Assembly: GCA_030248295.1 (NCBI GenBank)
Contig: JASANH010001440.1
Span: 744,001 to 808,000 of the forward strand
Direction: 5' to 3'
From: Mesodorylaimus sp. YZB2_4
Taxonomy: Eukaryota; Nematoda; Enoplea; Dorylaimida; Dorylaimidae
Length of the DNA stretch: 64,000 nucleotides
Shown here: positions 1 through 11,245 of the stretch, piece by piece
Layout: each line of letters starts with the position of its first letter
How positions within the stretch are numbered: position 1 is the first letter of the stretch
Program-made: the position numbers and the translations under genes
The notes under the pieces: generated by a model
The model's database searches: none
What the model saw: the letters and a program-made list of their open reading frames with translations, nothing else
What the model was told of the DNA's origin: nothing

Positions 1-540
1 TTTGTATTTTCATTGCACACCTATTTCAAAAAGTCCTAAAATATTATCATTCCCTCTCGCGATAAGATACAGGTCCTGCATTGGAAACGCGAATTTTGAT
101 CTGAACTTTTAATCCACAGAAAAAAATACTAATACCACATGAATTGTCAAATATCTCGGCCAAGCTTGGTCACCCACTTCAATTTCTCTCACTCATGAGG
201 GATCATCGCCAACAGTTTCGTCGAACTTTATTAAACCAACCTCCGCAATATATCAGAGGCGTATGGCCAACTGGTCAGAAGTCGTCAGCGCCTAAAGTCC
301 TGTGACATGTTCGAATTATTCTACTGTCGATTTTCAAAAACCTGAGTGTTGGGACCTTAAACTCGCAGCCTAGAACACGAAAACCTGGTTTGGAAAGAGA
401 CCTGCGTGTTTTTCTCAAAGATTGGGTCCCTAAAACACAAAATTCAAAAATACGCGGGACTTTAGGCACAGACTGCTGCCGCTGCTGCTCTCAGCAAAGC
501 GCCGCGGCTAGTCGCCGTTACACTTTGCTTCTTCAGCACA
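1..540. other. AT-rich flank, no gene seen
   Basis: No exon chain, signal peptide or recognisable domain is visible on either strand. Short open frames near 275-587 are low-complexity and overlap antisense. I see nothing assignable here. Confidence 0.4.
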
Positions 541-1190
541 CCCCACTAAAAAAGGTCCATGAAATGGACCAACCCCTAGGTGCTTAGGAATAGAGAACAC
601 AAACCTGCTACCAAAAAACCGTGCGAAAAATTTCCCTCTCCACGCGCTTCTCTATTCCTAAGCCCTGATATACGCTTGCGTTAGGTATAGCGTGGAGAAT
701 ACATTGCATGCCGAGTCATAATGCATAGAAGCATTTGCTGCATTGCTTGCATGGTTGGAGGCATGAGATTTTGCTGTTATGGGTTCGGTGCAGTGATTCG
801 TTTAGTCTTTCAAGTAAACTATGCATTTTGTAAATGGACAGTGCGTTATGTCACTATAACTGTAGGCATATTACGACTGCAAGCTGTAAGTCAATTAATA
901 GAATGCCAAGTGTGCGGATATAATGGCTGTGTCGGTTACTCATTGTGTCAAAGAGCAAGCTTCCTGTGCAATGTTTATTTCACGTTATACATAGAACGTG
1001 AGTGTAGTGACCGCATGCCTCGAAGCTTCAGCGCTTCAGCAACGCACAACGGTATCATTTGTCAGGGCTTAGGAATAGAGAAGCGCGTGGAGAGGGGAAA
1101 TTTTTCGCACGGTTTTTTGGTGGCAGGTTTGTGTTCTCTATTCCTAAGCACCTAGGGGTTGGTCCATTTCATGGACCTTTTTTAGTGGGG
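541..1190. repeat. Foldback / MITE-like element with 128-bp inverted arms
   Basis: The left arm (541-668) and right arm (1062-1190) are near-perfect reverse complements around a spacer of about 393 bp. Each arm is itself partly self-complementary: the motif CTTAGGAATAGAGAA (near 579-597) and its complement (near 648-664) sit in the same arm. A short hairpin, GGTCCAT-gaa-ATGGACC, lies at 553-569. No transposase is encoded; the spacer's open frame is Cys/Val-rich with no known domain. I did not find a clean target-site duplication, so the superfamily is open. Confidence 0.75.
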
Positions 1191-1299
1191 GTCTCGCTTA
1201 CTGGCAGGTTGCCAGTAAAAGTATATGGCATGATTGGCGCTGTGGATGATTTGTCGACCGAATTAACAACACTAGATAAGTGAACAAATAAATTTCACT

Positions 1300-3150
1300 T
1301 CAAAGAATCACGACGACATCAAGTCTCGGCTTCTGGTCGAAAATATGTCCAAGTTGTGCCATCCCAGATGCCCACCGACCGTGCCAAAAATCCCCCACTG
1401 TACTTTCCACAGCCCACACACGCAAAACACACGCCCCCCTCCCCTCGCCTATGGCGCTAATCTCTATTCCCTAAGCTAACCCGCGCTTACGATGAATTGC
1501 ACAACGTCAACGCAACCCGCCCGCCTATAAACAAACATGCGACCCTAACGAAATCACGGCACACCAAATAGCCAAATCGCTATTTCGCGTACCACCATCG
1601 ACAAAATTTTCTTTTCCACCTGATTTCAAAAAAATTACCCTTATTTTCTACTGTACAGCGAAAACTTCTCTACAAACTTCATATCTAAGCCAACTATGTC
1701 AACACTCAAAATTTCCGTGGACAGAAAACTGGAATAAAATCTACTTACACTTGAAAAACTCGTTAAAATGATTTCATAATCGTTAACACATTCTACTCCT
1801 TTAAAACTTGCTACCCAACCTAACAACAATGCATAAAAACATTTATGAAATTCCATATATAACCTAATTATAACCTACTCCACTAAAACATGCTGGCATT
1901 TCAAAATAACCTACAAACCCGATTACTAATCCACAATATATTCCCTTTCCTCCAAAAGCTTGCTCTACAGGCTAACTTCCACCGATGCACAGAAATACGA
2001 TCATTTCGTACTATTGCGCAATGTGACTAACATTTTAAGCAACCACCTAAAAAATTTTTCCCCTTTAAAACAGCCTAAAACATTCGTCACAAAACTACTA
2101 ATAATAATCCTATTTCACTGAACCGACACCTTGGTAAATAACCACCTGTTTGTACACCCACCACACCCCGAAACTCTGGTCATACTGCCCAATAACACAG
2201 CACTGCAGTACCCAACCTATTCCTACATTTCACACCCATCGACAATCCTGCATACTTTCCTTTAGCTCGATAATTTGTTCCACAACCAACTTGTTGCCTA
2301 CCTATGCCCACGAACACGACTATTGCCCCCTATTACGCAATACACATGACTCATACTTCTACTAAAACTCGTACTGATTGCTACGCCTCAAAAAAAACCC
2401 TAACCAGCAACGCCCCCATTTTCTATTCCGCTTGAAACAGTCACACAACCACCTACATTTTCCACAAGAAAACTCAAAACTTTCGGCATATCCTGACCCA
2501 TACTGCAACTAATTTCTCCAATAAAAAATTTCCTTCATTCCGAAGAATTGCCCAAACCATCACACACACACACTTCTCCAAACATTTTTAAAAACTTACA
2601 CCTATATGCGAAAATTGTGAAATAACTAACCAAGCAAACGTTATAGCTTAGTAAACAGATCTTGCCACAAACAATCACGGCGACATCAAACCGCGAGCAT
2701 CCTTCCAAACGTTCACCCGACGTAAAATGAATTGCACAACGCACCGCAACGCGGCTGCCTCTAACAAACACGCACGGCTACCTACATCGCGTCTCGCCAC
2801 GAACCCCCTTCCTCTCACTTTTTTACCTCATCCCACCTAGAAAAACCTCGAAATTACTTTTATCTTGTCCAGCGCAAAATTCTCCACACCGTAAATAAAA
2901 TCCATAAAATACCTATGTCATCACTAAAATTTTCGGGAAAACACTGATCATAACATCACCTCGCTGCCACCCGCCGCCACGCCTTCAACACGTGACCATG
3001 CATACCCCCGTGCTATACCACATGCGCGCGGGCGGTGCCAAAATGTCCCGTCTGTACTTTCCATAGGCCACACACACAAAACATACGCACCCCACCCCTC
3101 GTCCATACTTTTCTACTCTATTCCCAAGGTAAGCGCTATCGCGCTTACGA
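1300..3150. repeat. Interspersed repeat DNA, two diverged direct copies
   Basis: Blocks recur in the same orientation about 1.2 to 1.65 kb apart. The block at 1371-1475 matches 3024-3135 (ACTTTCCA followed by CACACAC and GCAAAACA-type runs, ending in CTCTATTCCC). The block at 1649-1730 matches 2860-2947, and 1490-1525 matches 2724-2760 (ATGAATTGCACAACG). The shared CTCTATTCC-AAG end resembles the arm motif of the foldback at 541-1190, so these may be one repeat family. No gene was found. Confidence 0.55.
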
Positions 3151-3480
3151 TACCAGCTAGGAGCAACTTACAATTTTTGGTTTTGCTAAGTTCGACTTTA
3201 TCGGTTGGCGATGTTCCTTTCTCAGATACACGATCAGAATAACACGCGGGGACTTCCAGCGTGATTGACTCATAAGTCTGTGTGCAAGGTCAACGCAAAG
3301 GCGATGACGTAATCGACTTTGCATCCCCTTCCGCGTGCGGCTCATGTAAGTTTTTCGAAATAATAACCATTTTTTTCTTTGCAACTTGCTTTCTCTTAAC
3401 TTTCTTTAGATCCTAATAGTTTTCGCTGCAATGCACTCCCTGTACAATTAAACAATCGAAAACAAAAAAAAAACCACCAG

Positions 3481-4025
3481 GATTATCGATTGCGAAATGC
3501 GTAACATGGTTTGCAAATGTCAGCCATCGCAATGCCTCAACAGATACTTGATTCCAATTAGTTTGTGCAACATTAGCGATGCACGAAATAAAGAAGACTT
3601 GTCTGAAGAAACGCGATTGTGTGGCCTTCCAGGCGATGTGTACTGTCAATATATACAGTTCAGCTGCCCGAACCAAGAAAATTGGTTCCTTCTTATGTAT
3701 CGTGGAATGGTTTATCCCGGGCTCGTTCGTAATGAAACCACCGGGCAAAAGTTTTGGGTTAATAGATCAATGCCAATCAACGAGTTCTGTGCGAGTCAAT
3801 TTGAATCAAGTTACTGCCTGAATGCTCCTCTTCGAAGTAAGTAATACCAGCTTGAATGAAAAGCTGAAAATTTATAGAGTTTCTTCTGTAGAAGCACAAT
3901 ACTGCACTCAATCGGCGCTCTCGAGCAGCTCTGGCGAATGCAATTTATTTCCAAGGATCTTGTCTTTTGCAGGTTTTTTCCCATCGCGGAAGTCTGCAGC
4001 TTTTGAAACAATCAAACACAATTAA
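3481..4025 (+). CDS. Cys-rich secreted-type protein, 3' exons only
   Basis: Two exons can be supported. The first runs from an AG acceptor at 3480 to 3836, where a strong GTAAGTAA donor follows in phase 1. The second runs from an acceptor ending TTTTGCAG (3972) to a TAA at 4023-4025. The joined part is about 130 residues with roughly ten cysteines, including C-K-C-Q-P-S-Q-C near the start, and an N-glycosylation site (NRS). The first in-frame ATG is at 3497, but an open frame runs upstream to the acceptor, so a 5' exon is probably missing. An open patch at 3290-3345 with a GTAAGT donor (V-C-V-Q-G...) could be an upstream exon, but its phase does not match. Family unknown. Confidence 0.4.
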
Positions 4026-5700
4026 ATTTTGTGTGGGGGCATCATACTGTAAATACGGCTTGAGCTAAGCTTCTAGGGTTCACAGGTGTTTGATATTGTG
4101 GCTTTTTTTTAACGTGCTTCAGACAACAAGTCGATGCCTTTGCAATGGATTGCCAAACTCGATCATGGGATCGAACGAGAGAATCGAATGCAAAATGTTT
4201 CTACTCGTTTAAGAAGGAATAGGCGCGAAATGTTCAATTTCGGATATATGTATATGTTGGGCGGACAAGCGTGGATAAGCTTTAGTCGGTACGTCGGTGC
4301 AAGCCCTTAGTGACACTGCTTATAACACTGGAGCAATAGAATTTCCGTTGCCTCTTTTCAGTGGGACAGGATAATCTTGCCTGATCTACTTACCCTGCTT
4401 TGCTAAACCAGTTTTTTCATATTTATGTTGCATTTGTTTTGTAGCGCTCTGTAAACTCTGGGGCTTCATGCTAAAACGTCGTGATTTTGTTGCGCTGTGA
4501 TCCAGTTTATGACAAGGCACAGGGATATCTGAAAGAAGCTCTCTGCAGGCTCTCAAACCATTTTGCTCTGTGCGAATGTTAATTAAGTACCTTCGAGGTC
4601 TGGTCAGCCGAGAGCAGCAAGCTAAATCTAGGTACGTCGTCTAAACATTTTCGAGACCGACATTTTTGGAGTGCTAAACGGGCGTGCACTTTTTGGGGTC
4701 TATCGTCAATGAGTGAAGATGTTACTCCTCCGGTGCCATGCTGTATTGTAAGATTCCAATCCTCGGCATTCTCAGAGGGCGAGTGAACATTTAACCAAAT
4801 TGTGGCCGATAGCGAAGAGAAAACAATGCCTCAGTAAACTATGAAATGCGCATTCTCTGGGGTCTAGATGGTCTTATTCTTTAAAAAAAGGTTCCGCATT
4901 CACTTCTTGTGATTGATTATTATTATTCGCCATCAAACAGAAAGGCACGCAAGATCCTATTTCCTATTTCATGAACAATCTGCGTGCAATGTCATTCAAG
5001 GTCTAACGAGTGGCACCTGGCGCGCCCATTGACATTAATGAGGCTAGTTGTTATGGTCGACCCTGAAACCGCGAGTACATGTGACCAGCCAGTAGCCAGG
5101 CGAGATCTTTCTTGATCACCTTTTGTCAGCCTGGACTGGCCTGCTTCGAAGGCCCATCAAACCACATGCACTACCTTTCCCAGTTTCATTTCATTAATTT
5201 TTTGCTAATTTCAACCCTTTTTCAGTCCTGACTCTTCTCCAATATACCCCTCGAGGACTGGCCGCGTTTGAGCACACGCGATCTTGAGTGCAAGTAGCGC
5301 CGCTCTACAAAATTTTGCTTCTACACATGCGTTAGGGAGAAACTATACTTCAGTTTTATCGCACGAAGTTCGTGCGAAGTTCGCACGAGATCAGTCCGGG
5401 AGTATAGTTGCAAATCACAGTCTCAGTTCAATCTCAGTTGCGACGGAGTTCGTGCGGAGTGTGCGCGGAGAACCTCCGCAGGCCCTCTGCTTCGAATTGG
5501 GAGTGAACAGGAATCAAACCTAGTCGTGTAAATATACCAAGAAGACCTCTGTATGTATAAATTGGCTTATCAATAATAAAAAATTTTTAGCTGCAGGAAC
5601 TCTATTTTACCATTAATCGGAAGAAAAGGGTGCGTTTTTATTGAGATATTTTGCCGCCAAAATCAGTCTTCAATATCATCCGTTTAAACTTGATTGATGA
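4026..5700. other. Intergenic, no gene; short palindromes near 5360
   Basis: No supported exon chain. Around 5358-5470 the motif CGCACGAAGTTCGTGCG and partial copies (TTCGTGCG, TTCGCACG) form short palindromes in a more GC-rich patch, followed by AATAAAAA at about 5574. This could be the relic of a solo LTR, but I found no partner. Confidence 0.3.
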
Positions 5701-5702
5701 AG

Positions 5703-5710
5703 TATAAAAG
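5703..5710 (+). promoter_or_regulatory. TATA box of the MADF gene
   Basis: TATAAAAG lies 30-37 bp before the ATG at 5740. This gives a very short 5' UTR if the usual spacing of 25-30 bp to the start site applies. Confidence 0.45.
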
Positions 5711-5739
5711 AATTTAGTGAAGGAAACAACAATAAGAAA

Positions 5740-6359
5740 ATGTCAAATTTCACTCAGACTCAAGATTTATCATTGTTGGATGCCGTGAAGTCGTACCCGG
5801 CGGCGAGAAAGGATTCTAACACGGTAGGATACGAATTTGCCTGGAGGCAAATTTCACGGATTGTTGGGAGAACGGAAGGTGAGCAAATATTTTTTCAAGT
5901 CAGATAACGACTTTGGTATTTTTATTGCCGATTAATTTGTCCTTATCTCATTCGTGTAATTATTTACCCTAGGCCTATAATTTTCCAAAATTTTAAAAAT
6001 TTTGCGGTCTGTGAAAGCTGTACATCGTGGGCAATTTGAGGTTAGCCTTTTGCAAACCATGAACGTTTTTCTGCTTCTTTCAACGATGATGTGCTCATAA
6101 AGCATTCCCGCAATTTTAATGCGAACACCTGGAACATAAAGTCGTGATAAAACTATCTGAATGTTTTTCATCTTCCTTTTTCTCAGATGAATGCAAGAAA
6201 CGTTTTCGAAATATACGAGATGCAGAAGTCCAGGCTGTCAAGGATATGCGCGATGGAAAACGCAAGACTTTTTACAAATATCACGAACGCTGGCAACTTT
6301 TGGATCACGTGGAAGAGATTAAAAGCAGTGACGATTATGTTGTCGTTCAACAACCATGA
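5740..6359 (+). CDS. MADF-domain DNA-binding protein
   Basis: Two exons: 5740-5878 (donor GTGAGC) and 6187-6359 (acceptor TTTTCTCAG), joined in phase 1 to give about 104 residues, essentially one MADF (Adf-1-type Myb/SANT-like) domain. Family landmarks in order: a first helix with the L-L-D-A-V-K-S-Y-P pattern, then an aromatic W in F-A-W-R-Q-I-S-R-I-V-G, then E-C-K-K-R-F-R-N-I-R-D immediately after the splice junction. The last matches the C-x-x-R-W-x-x-L-R-D core of MADF domains. MADF proteins bind DNA as transcription factors or come from domesticated PIF/Harbinger-type transposon proteins. No BESS motif or transposase is present, so the target is unknown. It is short for the family but ends at a clear stop, with a TATA box upstream. 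Confidence 0.65.
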
Positions 6360-7913
6360 CGGGTCGTCCACTAAACTTCTCTCTCTGGCTTAGCTAAGGT
6401 TGGGCACTTGTTCGCACTGTCTGGATACAAGCATTTCAGGGAAATACAGCCTTTCCTTCAGACTAGGCGTTGCACTGTAGACTGAGTTCAGCAAACATGA
6501 GGTCAGTTCTGTATGTCATGAGGATCCCTTTTATTTCAGTCTCATTGACTTCCAACATGTTGTGCCCGAGTCAAATTTGATTGTGAGTGACAAGCAGTAT
6601 TCAAAAAACCAAATCTCCCGCCACAATTTTATAAAATATGTTGCAGCATCTCCAGTCAACTTTTTCACGCTGCCATTCACGGTATGACATTTGAACCTCG
6701 TTTTCAGTGCATTCTTCATCCTTAATTATAACCTGCATTTTTACATTGCAATTGCCTGGCTCTTTAATAACAATGCCAAGAAAAAACGCATTTTTTTATC
6801 ATTTCAATCTTTTTTAAAGACATGACAGCTTTGTAGCAGTAAAAAATGATGTTTCAGTTCGACTTCGAATTACCCACCGCGAACTTGTTGTTTTGAGTTA
6901 CTAGTCTCGAAGGTCAAATTGGTAATTTAAATTTCGCGGCGGTTTTCAAAATTTTCCCATATCGTTTCATTCTTCAAGTATAACTTATTCTTGTGCAGAG
7001 ACAACTTTCAAAATGTGCAAGAAGTGTTGAGTCCCACATTTCGAATTTCCCGCCATCTTGAAAACTAGACATAAGTTTGTCGTTTTATTTATGTATTCAG
7101 ATGACAGAAATTCCTTGAATCCTATGACCCTGTATCCTCGATGAGCCACCAAGTCATATCCTGCAGACTTTTTCTGCGTTTCCAAATTTTTTGAGTTTTT
7201 CTGTTCAAAAGGACCCCCAACAAAAACCAAGACTTCTAACTTTTGTAACAAGTGACATTTTTTTGTCAAGAATTGCTCCCCGCACCTCCCTGACTCGATT
7301 GAGCCATAAAAAGTTGCCCCGCGCCTCTCCAGACGGTTTTCATGAGGTCCCAAAGTGCAAAAAATGATAATTTTGCCCGAGTGGACCCCATTCTGAGGAC
7401 CCTACAGCAATCTGGGGCGATACCTGATCGAAACCCATGCCAAAAGCACCAGCAGTGATGTCGCCTGTCGTTTGAGCATATAGCTGGATCCCCCGCTCTC
7501 ACACAGCTCCAGATCGGCGTTGTGATCTATCGGGTCCATACATACATATATGACGCGAGCACGTTTCTGCCCGGAGAAGAATAAGCAGTAAAGATTTTTA
7601 AAAGATTTTCAGTACACACTTTCCCCAACTAGTCCCTCATATCCAAACCAAATTTCATCGGTTTTGGCCTCACCGTCCGCGAGTTAAAGCGAAAATAAAA
7701 AAACCAGGTCGGGATTTTCGTCGTAGCACGCCTAGTATGAGTGGAGCCCGAACGGATGGAGATTTTGGAAATTCCTTCGAATGAACTTAATCTAGTGTAA
7801 AGTTACACTGAGAAACAAAATTTCATTGCCTCATGACATCAGGCTGTTGAGATATCGTTGTTGGTGTGGCACATAAACTACATGGGGGACGCTACCGCGC
7901 CCTCCCATGGATT
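6360..7913. other. Intergenic / old repeat DNA
   Basis: No gene supported. The section at 7500-7740 (a run of phrases such as AAATTTCATCGGTTTTGGCC) reads like a decayed interspersed repeat, but no second copy is in the window. The minus-strand open frames at 6985-7502 overlap each other and lack splice signals. Confidence 0.3.
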
Positions 7914-8358
7914 ATAAAATTCGTATCTGTCTAATCAGGGCTGATGCCAACCAGAGAGAAACTGGATGTCTGTTCTCTGCACTGACTGTACGGCGAAATA
8001 AGTATAGCATTAGGCTGCCGCGGACTGGTTTTCACCCTCAGTCAGCTCGAATACAGAAAGAGCTGGACTGCTAGCATGTTTAGGCATTGATCGAGCTAGT
8101 CCTACAGAATGATCGAAGAGGTCGATCACAGGTAACTGGAGAAAATACAATTGTCGTCGCTGTTTTTTGATGAGGGGCTCGATTTAGTAGTGGCCCGATG
8201 ATGGTTAATATGGAGGAGAGGCAGCGTACTTTGACCCTTCGAGGTGCATGGGTCTATAATGGTGATGCGTGCCAAGCTGGGTGCACTATTCTTGCATGGC
8301 AGGTGGCCCAGCTAAACGATAGTTGGTTTTGCTGAATCGCTAGCTCTTGCTTACGCTG
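7914..8358. repeat. Cassette upstream block, copy A
   Basis: Closely matches 10779-11217, the block upstream of the minus-strand Tyr-rich repeat gene. Shared phrases include AGAGAGAAACTGGAT, GGCATTGATCGAGCTAG and TTTGACCCTTCGAGGTGC. Copy A lacks the adjoining TATA box and 5' UTR exon, so it looks like the leftover of a further gene copy whose body is gone. Confidence 0.75.
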
Positions 8359-9000
8359 CCACGCTCCATATCCAACAAAGAACCACAAAAACTCAGATTT
8401 AAGAGCGTGCAGTGCAACAGCAGTTTCACATTATGCGAATTGCCGATTGCCATATCAAAAACTGCCACATCTCCTCCTGCCACTCCTTGTACACATACTG
8501 TATCCATAGCTCTCTATGACATGCTTCGAAAAAACGCTTGAAACGGGATATTTACCTCACCATGCATTTACCACGTATATTATGAAGCAAAAATCGTAAC
8601 GACTATTCACCTCTATCTCAACCTGCCACTAGTTTCTCACTTTGGCATAAATACATTCCCCGGCTACTACGGATATCATACGCGTGGAAATACAGTATGG
8701 ACTACATCAGCGCTACATGTTGAGACGCTTAGAACACGGAACATTCAATAACCTTCTGCCAACAATGCCTTCGGTTAATATAGTTCACTAGAAAATAATT
8801 TTAAAGCAACACGATCCGTAATCACAATCCTTTACCACCCGTTATCCTACCCTTCACCCATGACTGAACCCAAAGAAACGTTGAGCAACATCCGATATCT
8901 GGCTGATTCGTGACTACTGTGATCTAAAAAAAGAATGCGATTATTGAAACATAAGTGAAGGTTTGAACTCGGTAGGATTTTCGTGGCTTACAATTCATAG
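8359..9000. repeat. Cassette downstream block, copy 1
   Basis: 3'-flanking block of the Tyr-rich repeat gene at 9614-10315. It is alignable with 34130-34520, downstream of the second Tyr-rich gene, and with 17360-17900, an orphan copy. Shared landmarks: TTTACCTCACCATG-type sequence near 8550, a CTACATCAGCGCTAC phrase near 8700, and GGCTGATTCGTGA near 8900. Confidence 0.7.
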
Positions 9001-9613
9001 CAGCAACTAAGAGCAGATGTCGAGACACAAGTCTCTCGCATTCAAGCAGCAAATTTATGCAGCCCTTTGCAACTGATCAACGCACAAATCACGAGATTTA
9101 AATTTCTAATGCATTCCTACTATTCATTTCTCACATGCAAATGCAGGACTACAAGTAGAGCACATAGTGTAGGGCAAAGCAGATTGTGTAGACTGAATAA
9201 TTCAGGATGTATACTTTGGGGCTAAGGCGCATATGCTGTACAGAACCTCAATTAACATTTATGTAAACCTGAAAAAACATTTTTTAAACTTAAAAACAAA
9301 ATATTTTTTAGGACCTTAAATAAAGCCAGCCAGAAGCATCACATTGCTGATCTCCTTGCCAGCATTCTCCATATGCTTTTAGTCTGCGATGAATGCGTTA
9401 AATTAGGACCCACATGATGGGTGAGAAGGCAAAGTTAGGGTGGCGTAAATTATGACAGCTCGAGAATGATTGTCTGTTTACATTCTGATCTGCTTCAAGT
9501 TCCATCTTATATTCCTCATCCGCAATAACTTTCATAGAGCAGGGTTTCGTATACGTACACACTTACCTTACCAGCTGCTATACCATGGAATCTTGGGTAT
9601 CGATTATGGGAAT
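9001..9613. other. 3' flank of the repeat gene, no coding signal
   Basis: AT-rich DNA between the conserved downstream block and the stop codon of the repeat gene. A plus-strand open frame at 9470-9676 runs antisense into the gene and has no support. Confidence 0.35.
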
Positions 9614-10315
9614 TCAATCTTTGTTTTTATTTTTCTTTACTTTTTTAGGCTTTTTTGGGTTTTTAGCGCCAGATGAGTTGTCGCCATTAGGTGACTCGTC
9701 ATATGGGTAGGTGTAGGGGTAGGTATCATATGGGTAAGTGTCATACGGATAAGTGTAAGGATACGTGTCGTACGGGTAGGTGTATGGGTAGGTGTCGTAT
9801 GGGTAGGCGTATGGGTAACCATCATATGGGTAGGTGTCGTATGGGTAGGCGTATGGGTAACCGCCATATGGGTAGGTGTCGTATGGGTAGAAATATGGGT
9901 AACCATCATATGGGTAGGTGTAGGGGTAGGTGTCGTATGGGTAGGCGTATGGGTAACCGCCATATGGGTAGGTGTCGTATGGGTAGGCGTATGGGTAACC
10001 ATCATATGGGTAGGTGTCGTATGGGTAGGCGTATGGGTAACCGCCATATGGGTAGGTGTCGTATGGGTAGAAATATGGGTAACCATCATATGGGTAGGTG
10101 TAGGGGTAGGTGTCGTATGGGTAGGCGTATGGGTAACCGCCATATGGGTAGGTGTCATATGGGAAGGCGTCTGGGTAACTATCGTATGGGTAAGTGTAAG
10201 GGTAACTGTCATATGAATAGGTGTCAGGATAGTCGTAAGTATCGTCGCCAAGAGCACAGATATGGGTCTGCACTAGAAATAATAATAATGATGTTGACAG
10301 ATGTGATAGCTTCAT
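9614..10315 (-). CDS. Secreted Tyr/Pro-rich repeat protein (paralogue 1)
   Basis: A 233-residue protein. Residues 1-21 form a signal peptide (MKLSHLSTSLLLFLVQTHICA). After a short acidic start (G-D-D-T-Y-D-Y) come about 170 residues of Y-P-Y-D-T-Y-P-Y, Y-P-Y-A and Y-P-Y-D-G modules, arranged as a higher-order repeat of about 84 aa. The tail is charged and Lys-rich (K-K-P-K-K-V-K-K-N-K-N-K-D). There is no cysteine after the signal peptide. Such composition suits an extracellular structural or adhesive protein cross-linked through tyrosine (dityrosine or DOPA); that is inference, as I know no named family with this repeat. The coding exon starts after a TTTTTTTAG acceptor 8 bp before the ATG and follows a non-coding 5' exon. 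Its paralogue is at 35217-36503. Confidence 0.75.
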   Translation of the reverse strand: MKLSHLSTSLLLFLVQTHICALGDDTYDYPDTYSYDSYPYTYPYDSYPDAFPYDTYPYGGYPYAYPYDTYPYTYPYDGYPYFYPYDTYPYGGYPYAYPYDTYPYDGYPYAYPYDTYPYGGYPYAYPYDTYPYTYPYDGYPYFYPYDTYPYGGYPYAYPYDTYPYDGYPYAYPYDTYPYTYPYDTYPYTYPYDTYPYDTYPYTYPYDESPNGDNSSGAKNPKKPKKVKKNKNKD

Positions 10316-10587
10316 TTTTGTGTGCCTAAAAAAATGTTTTCTAATGTAGAGCTAGATGAGTATTGTGTACTGTACACGCAGATTCTCAAGTCACTAGTTT
10401 AAAGCATCAATGCCGCAATAAAAATCTTCAGGACTTTTGCACTTTTGGACTTGAGACAACATGGTCTGAGAGCTAGTCACCTGATGACCCTTATGCATAA
10501 TAGTTATATACCATCCTGTACCATTTAGAACAGGAATATTTAAGTACAGCCCCGTAACATATATGAAGAGAAAAGCAGGATGGCACA

Positions 10588-10701
10588 TACCTCTCTGGAT
10601 CAGCTTTCAAATACACTGTTGTTGATCGCCAGTGTTAACGGCACAAAAATACGCACTGTGTATGCACAATGAGGCGAAGGGGCGAAACTCGGTTTTTATA
10701 A
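10588..10701 (-). promoter_or_regulatory. TATA box and 5' UTR exon donor of Tyr-rich gene 1
   Basis: On the minus strand TATAAAAA lies at 10693-10700. About 100 nt downstream is a donor, GATCCAGAG|GTATGTGCC, near 10590. The same pair (TATAAAAG, then GTATGTG) precedes the second Tyr-rich gene, so promoter, short non-coding exon and intron position are conserved between paralogues. Confidence 0.55.
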
Positions 10702-10778
10702 GGCGACTGGCTATAAGTGGCATATCAATCGTAAAGCGCTCATTTTCGACTCGTATAACCAAAATTATGATATCACTC

Positions 10779-11245
10779 GTATCTGTCTAATCAGCACTGA
10801 TGCCAACTAGAGAGAAACTGGATATCTGTTCTCTGCACCGACTGTACGGCGAAATTAGTATAGCATAAGGCTGGCGCGGACTAGTTTCCACCCTCAGTGG
10901 GCTCGAATACAGAAAGCGCTGGACTGCTAGCATGTTTAGGCATTGATCGAGCTAGTCCTACAGAATGATCGAAGAGGTCGATCACAGGTAACTGGAGAAA
11001 ATACAATTGTCGTCGCTGTTTATTGATGAGGGGCCCGATTTACTAGTGGCCCGATGATGGTAAATATGAAGGAGAGGCTGTGTACTTTGACCCTTCGAGG
11101 TGCATGGGTCTATAACGGTGACGCGTGCCAAGCTAGGTTCGCTATTCTCGCATGGCAGGTCGCCCAGCGAAACGATAATTGGTTCTGCTGAATCGCTAGC
11201 TCCTGCTTACGTGGTCCAATGGCTAAAGTTGAAAACGAAAGTTGG
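10779..11245. repeat. Cassette upstream block, copy B
   Basis: 5' flank of the Tyr-rich gene at 9614-10315, nearly identical to 7914-8358 and alignable with diverged copies at 37796-38300 and 38757-39210. The conservation of non-coding DNA only next to this gene family suggests either an included regulatory region or segmental duplication. Confidence 0.75.

Noticed and set aside
721..1155. 144-codon frame in the foldback spacer
   Set aside because: Runs from the loop into the inverted arm; no domain, and the arm part is repeat sequence.
5220..5600. Possible solo LTR
   Set aside because: GC-rich palindromic patch and AATAAAAA only; no matching LTR or target duplication in the window.
9700..10220. 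CRISPR-like array
   Set aside because: The regular repeats are the coding sequence of a low-complexity protein, with no unique spacers and a eukaryotic context.
9691..10329. 212-codon plus-strand Arg/Gly/Met/Cys frame over Tyr-rich gene 1
   Set aside because: Antisense shadow of the repeat with no start context or homologue.
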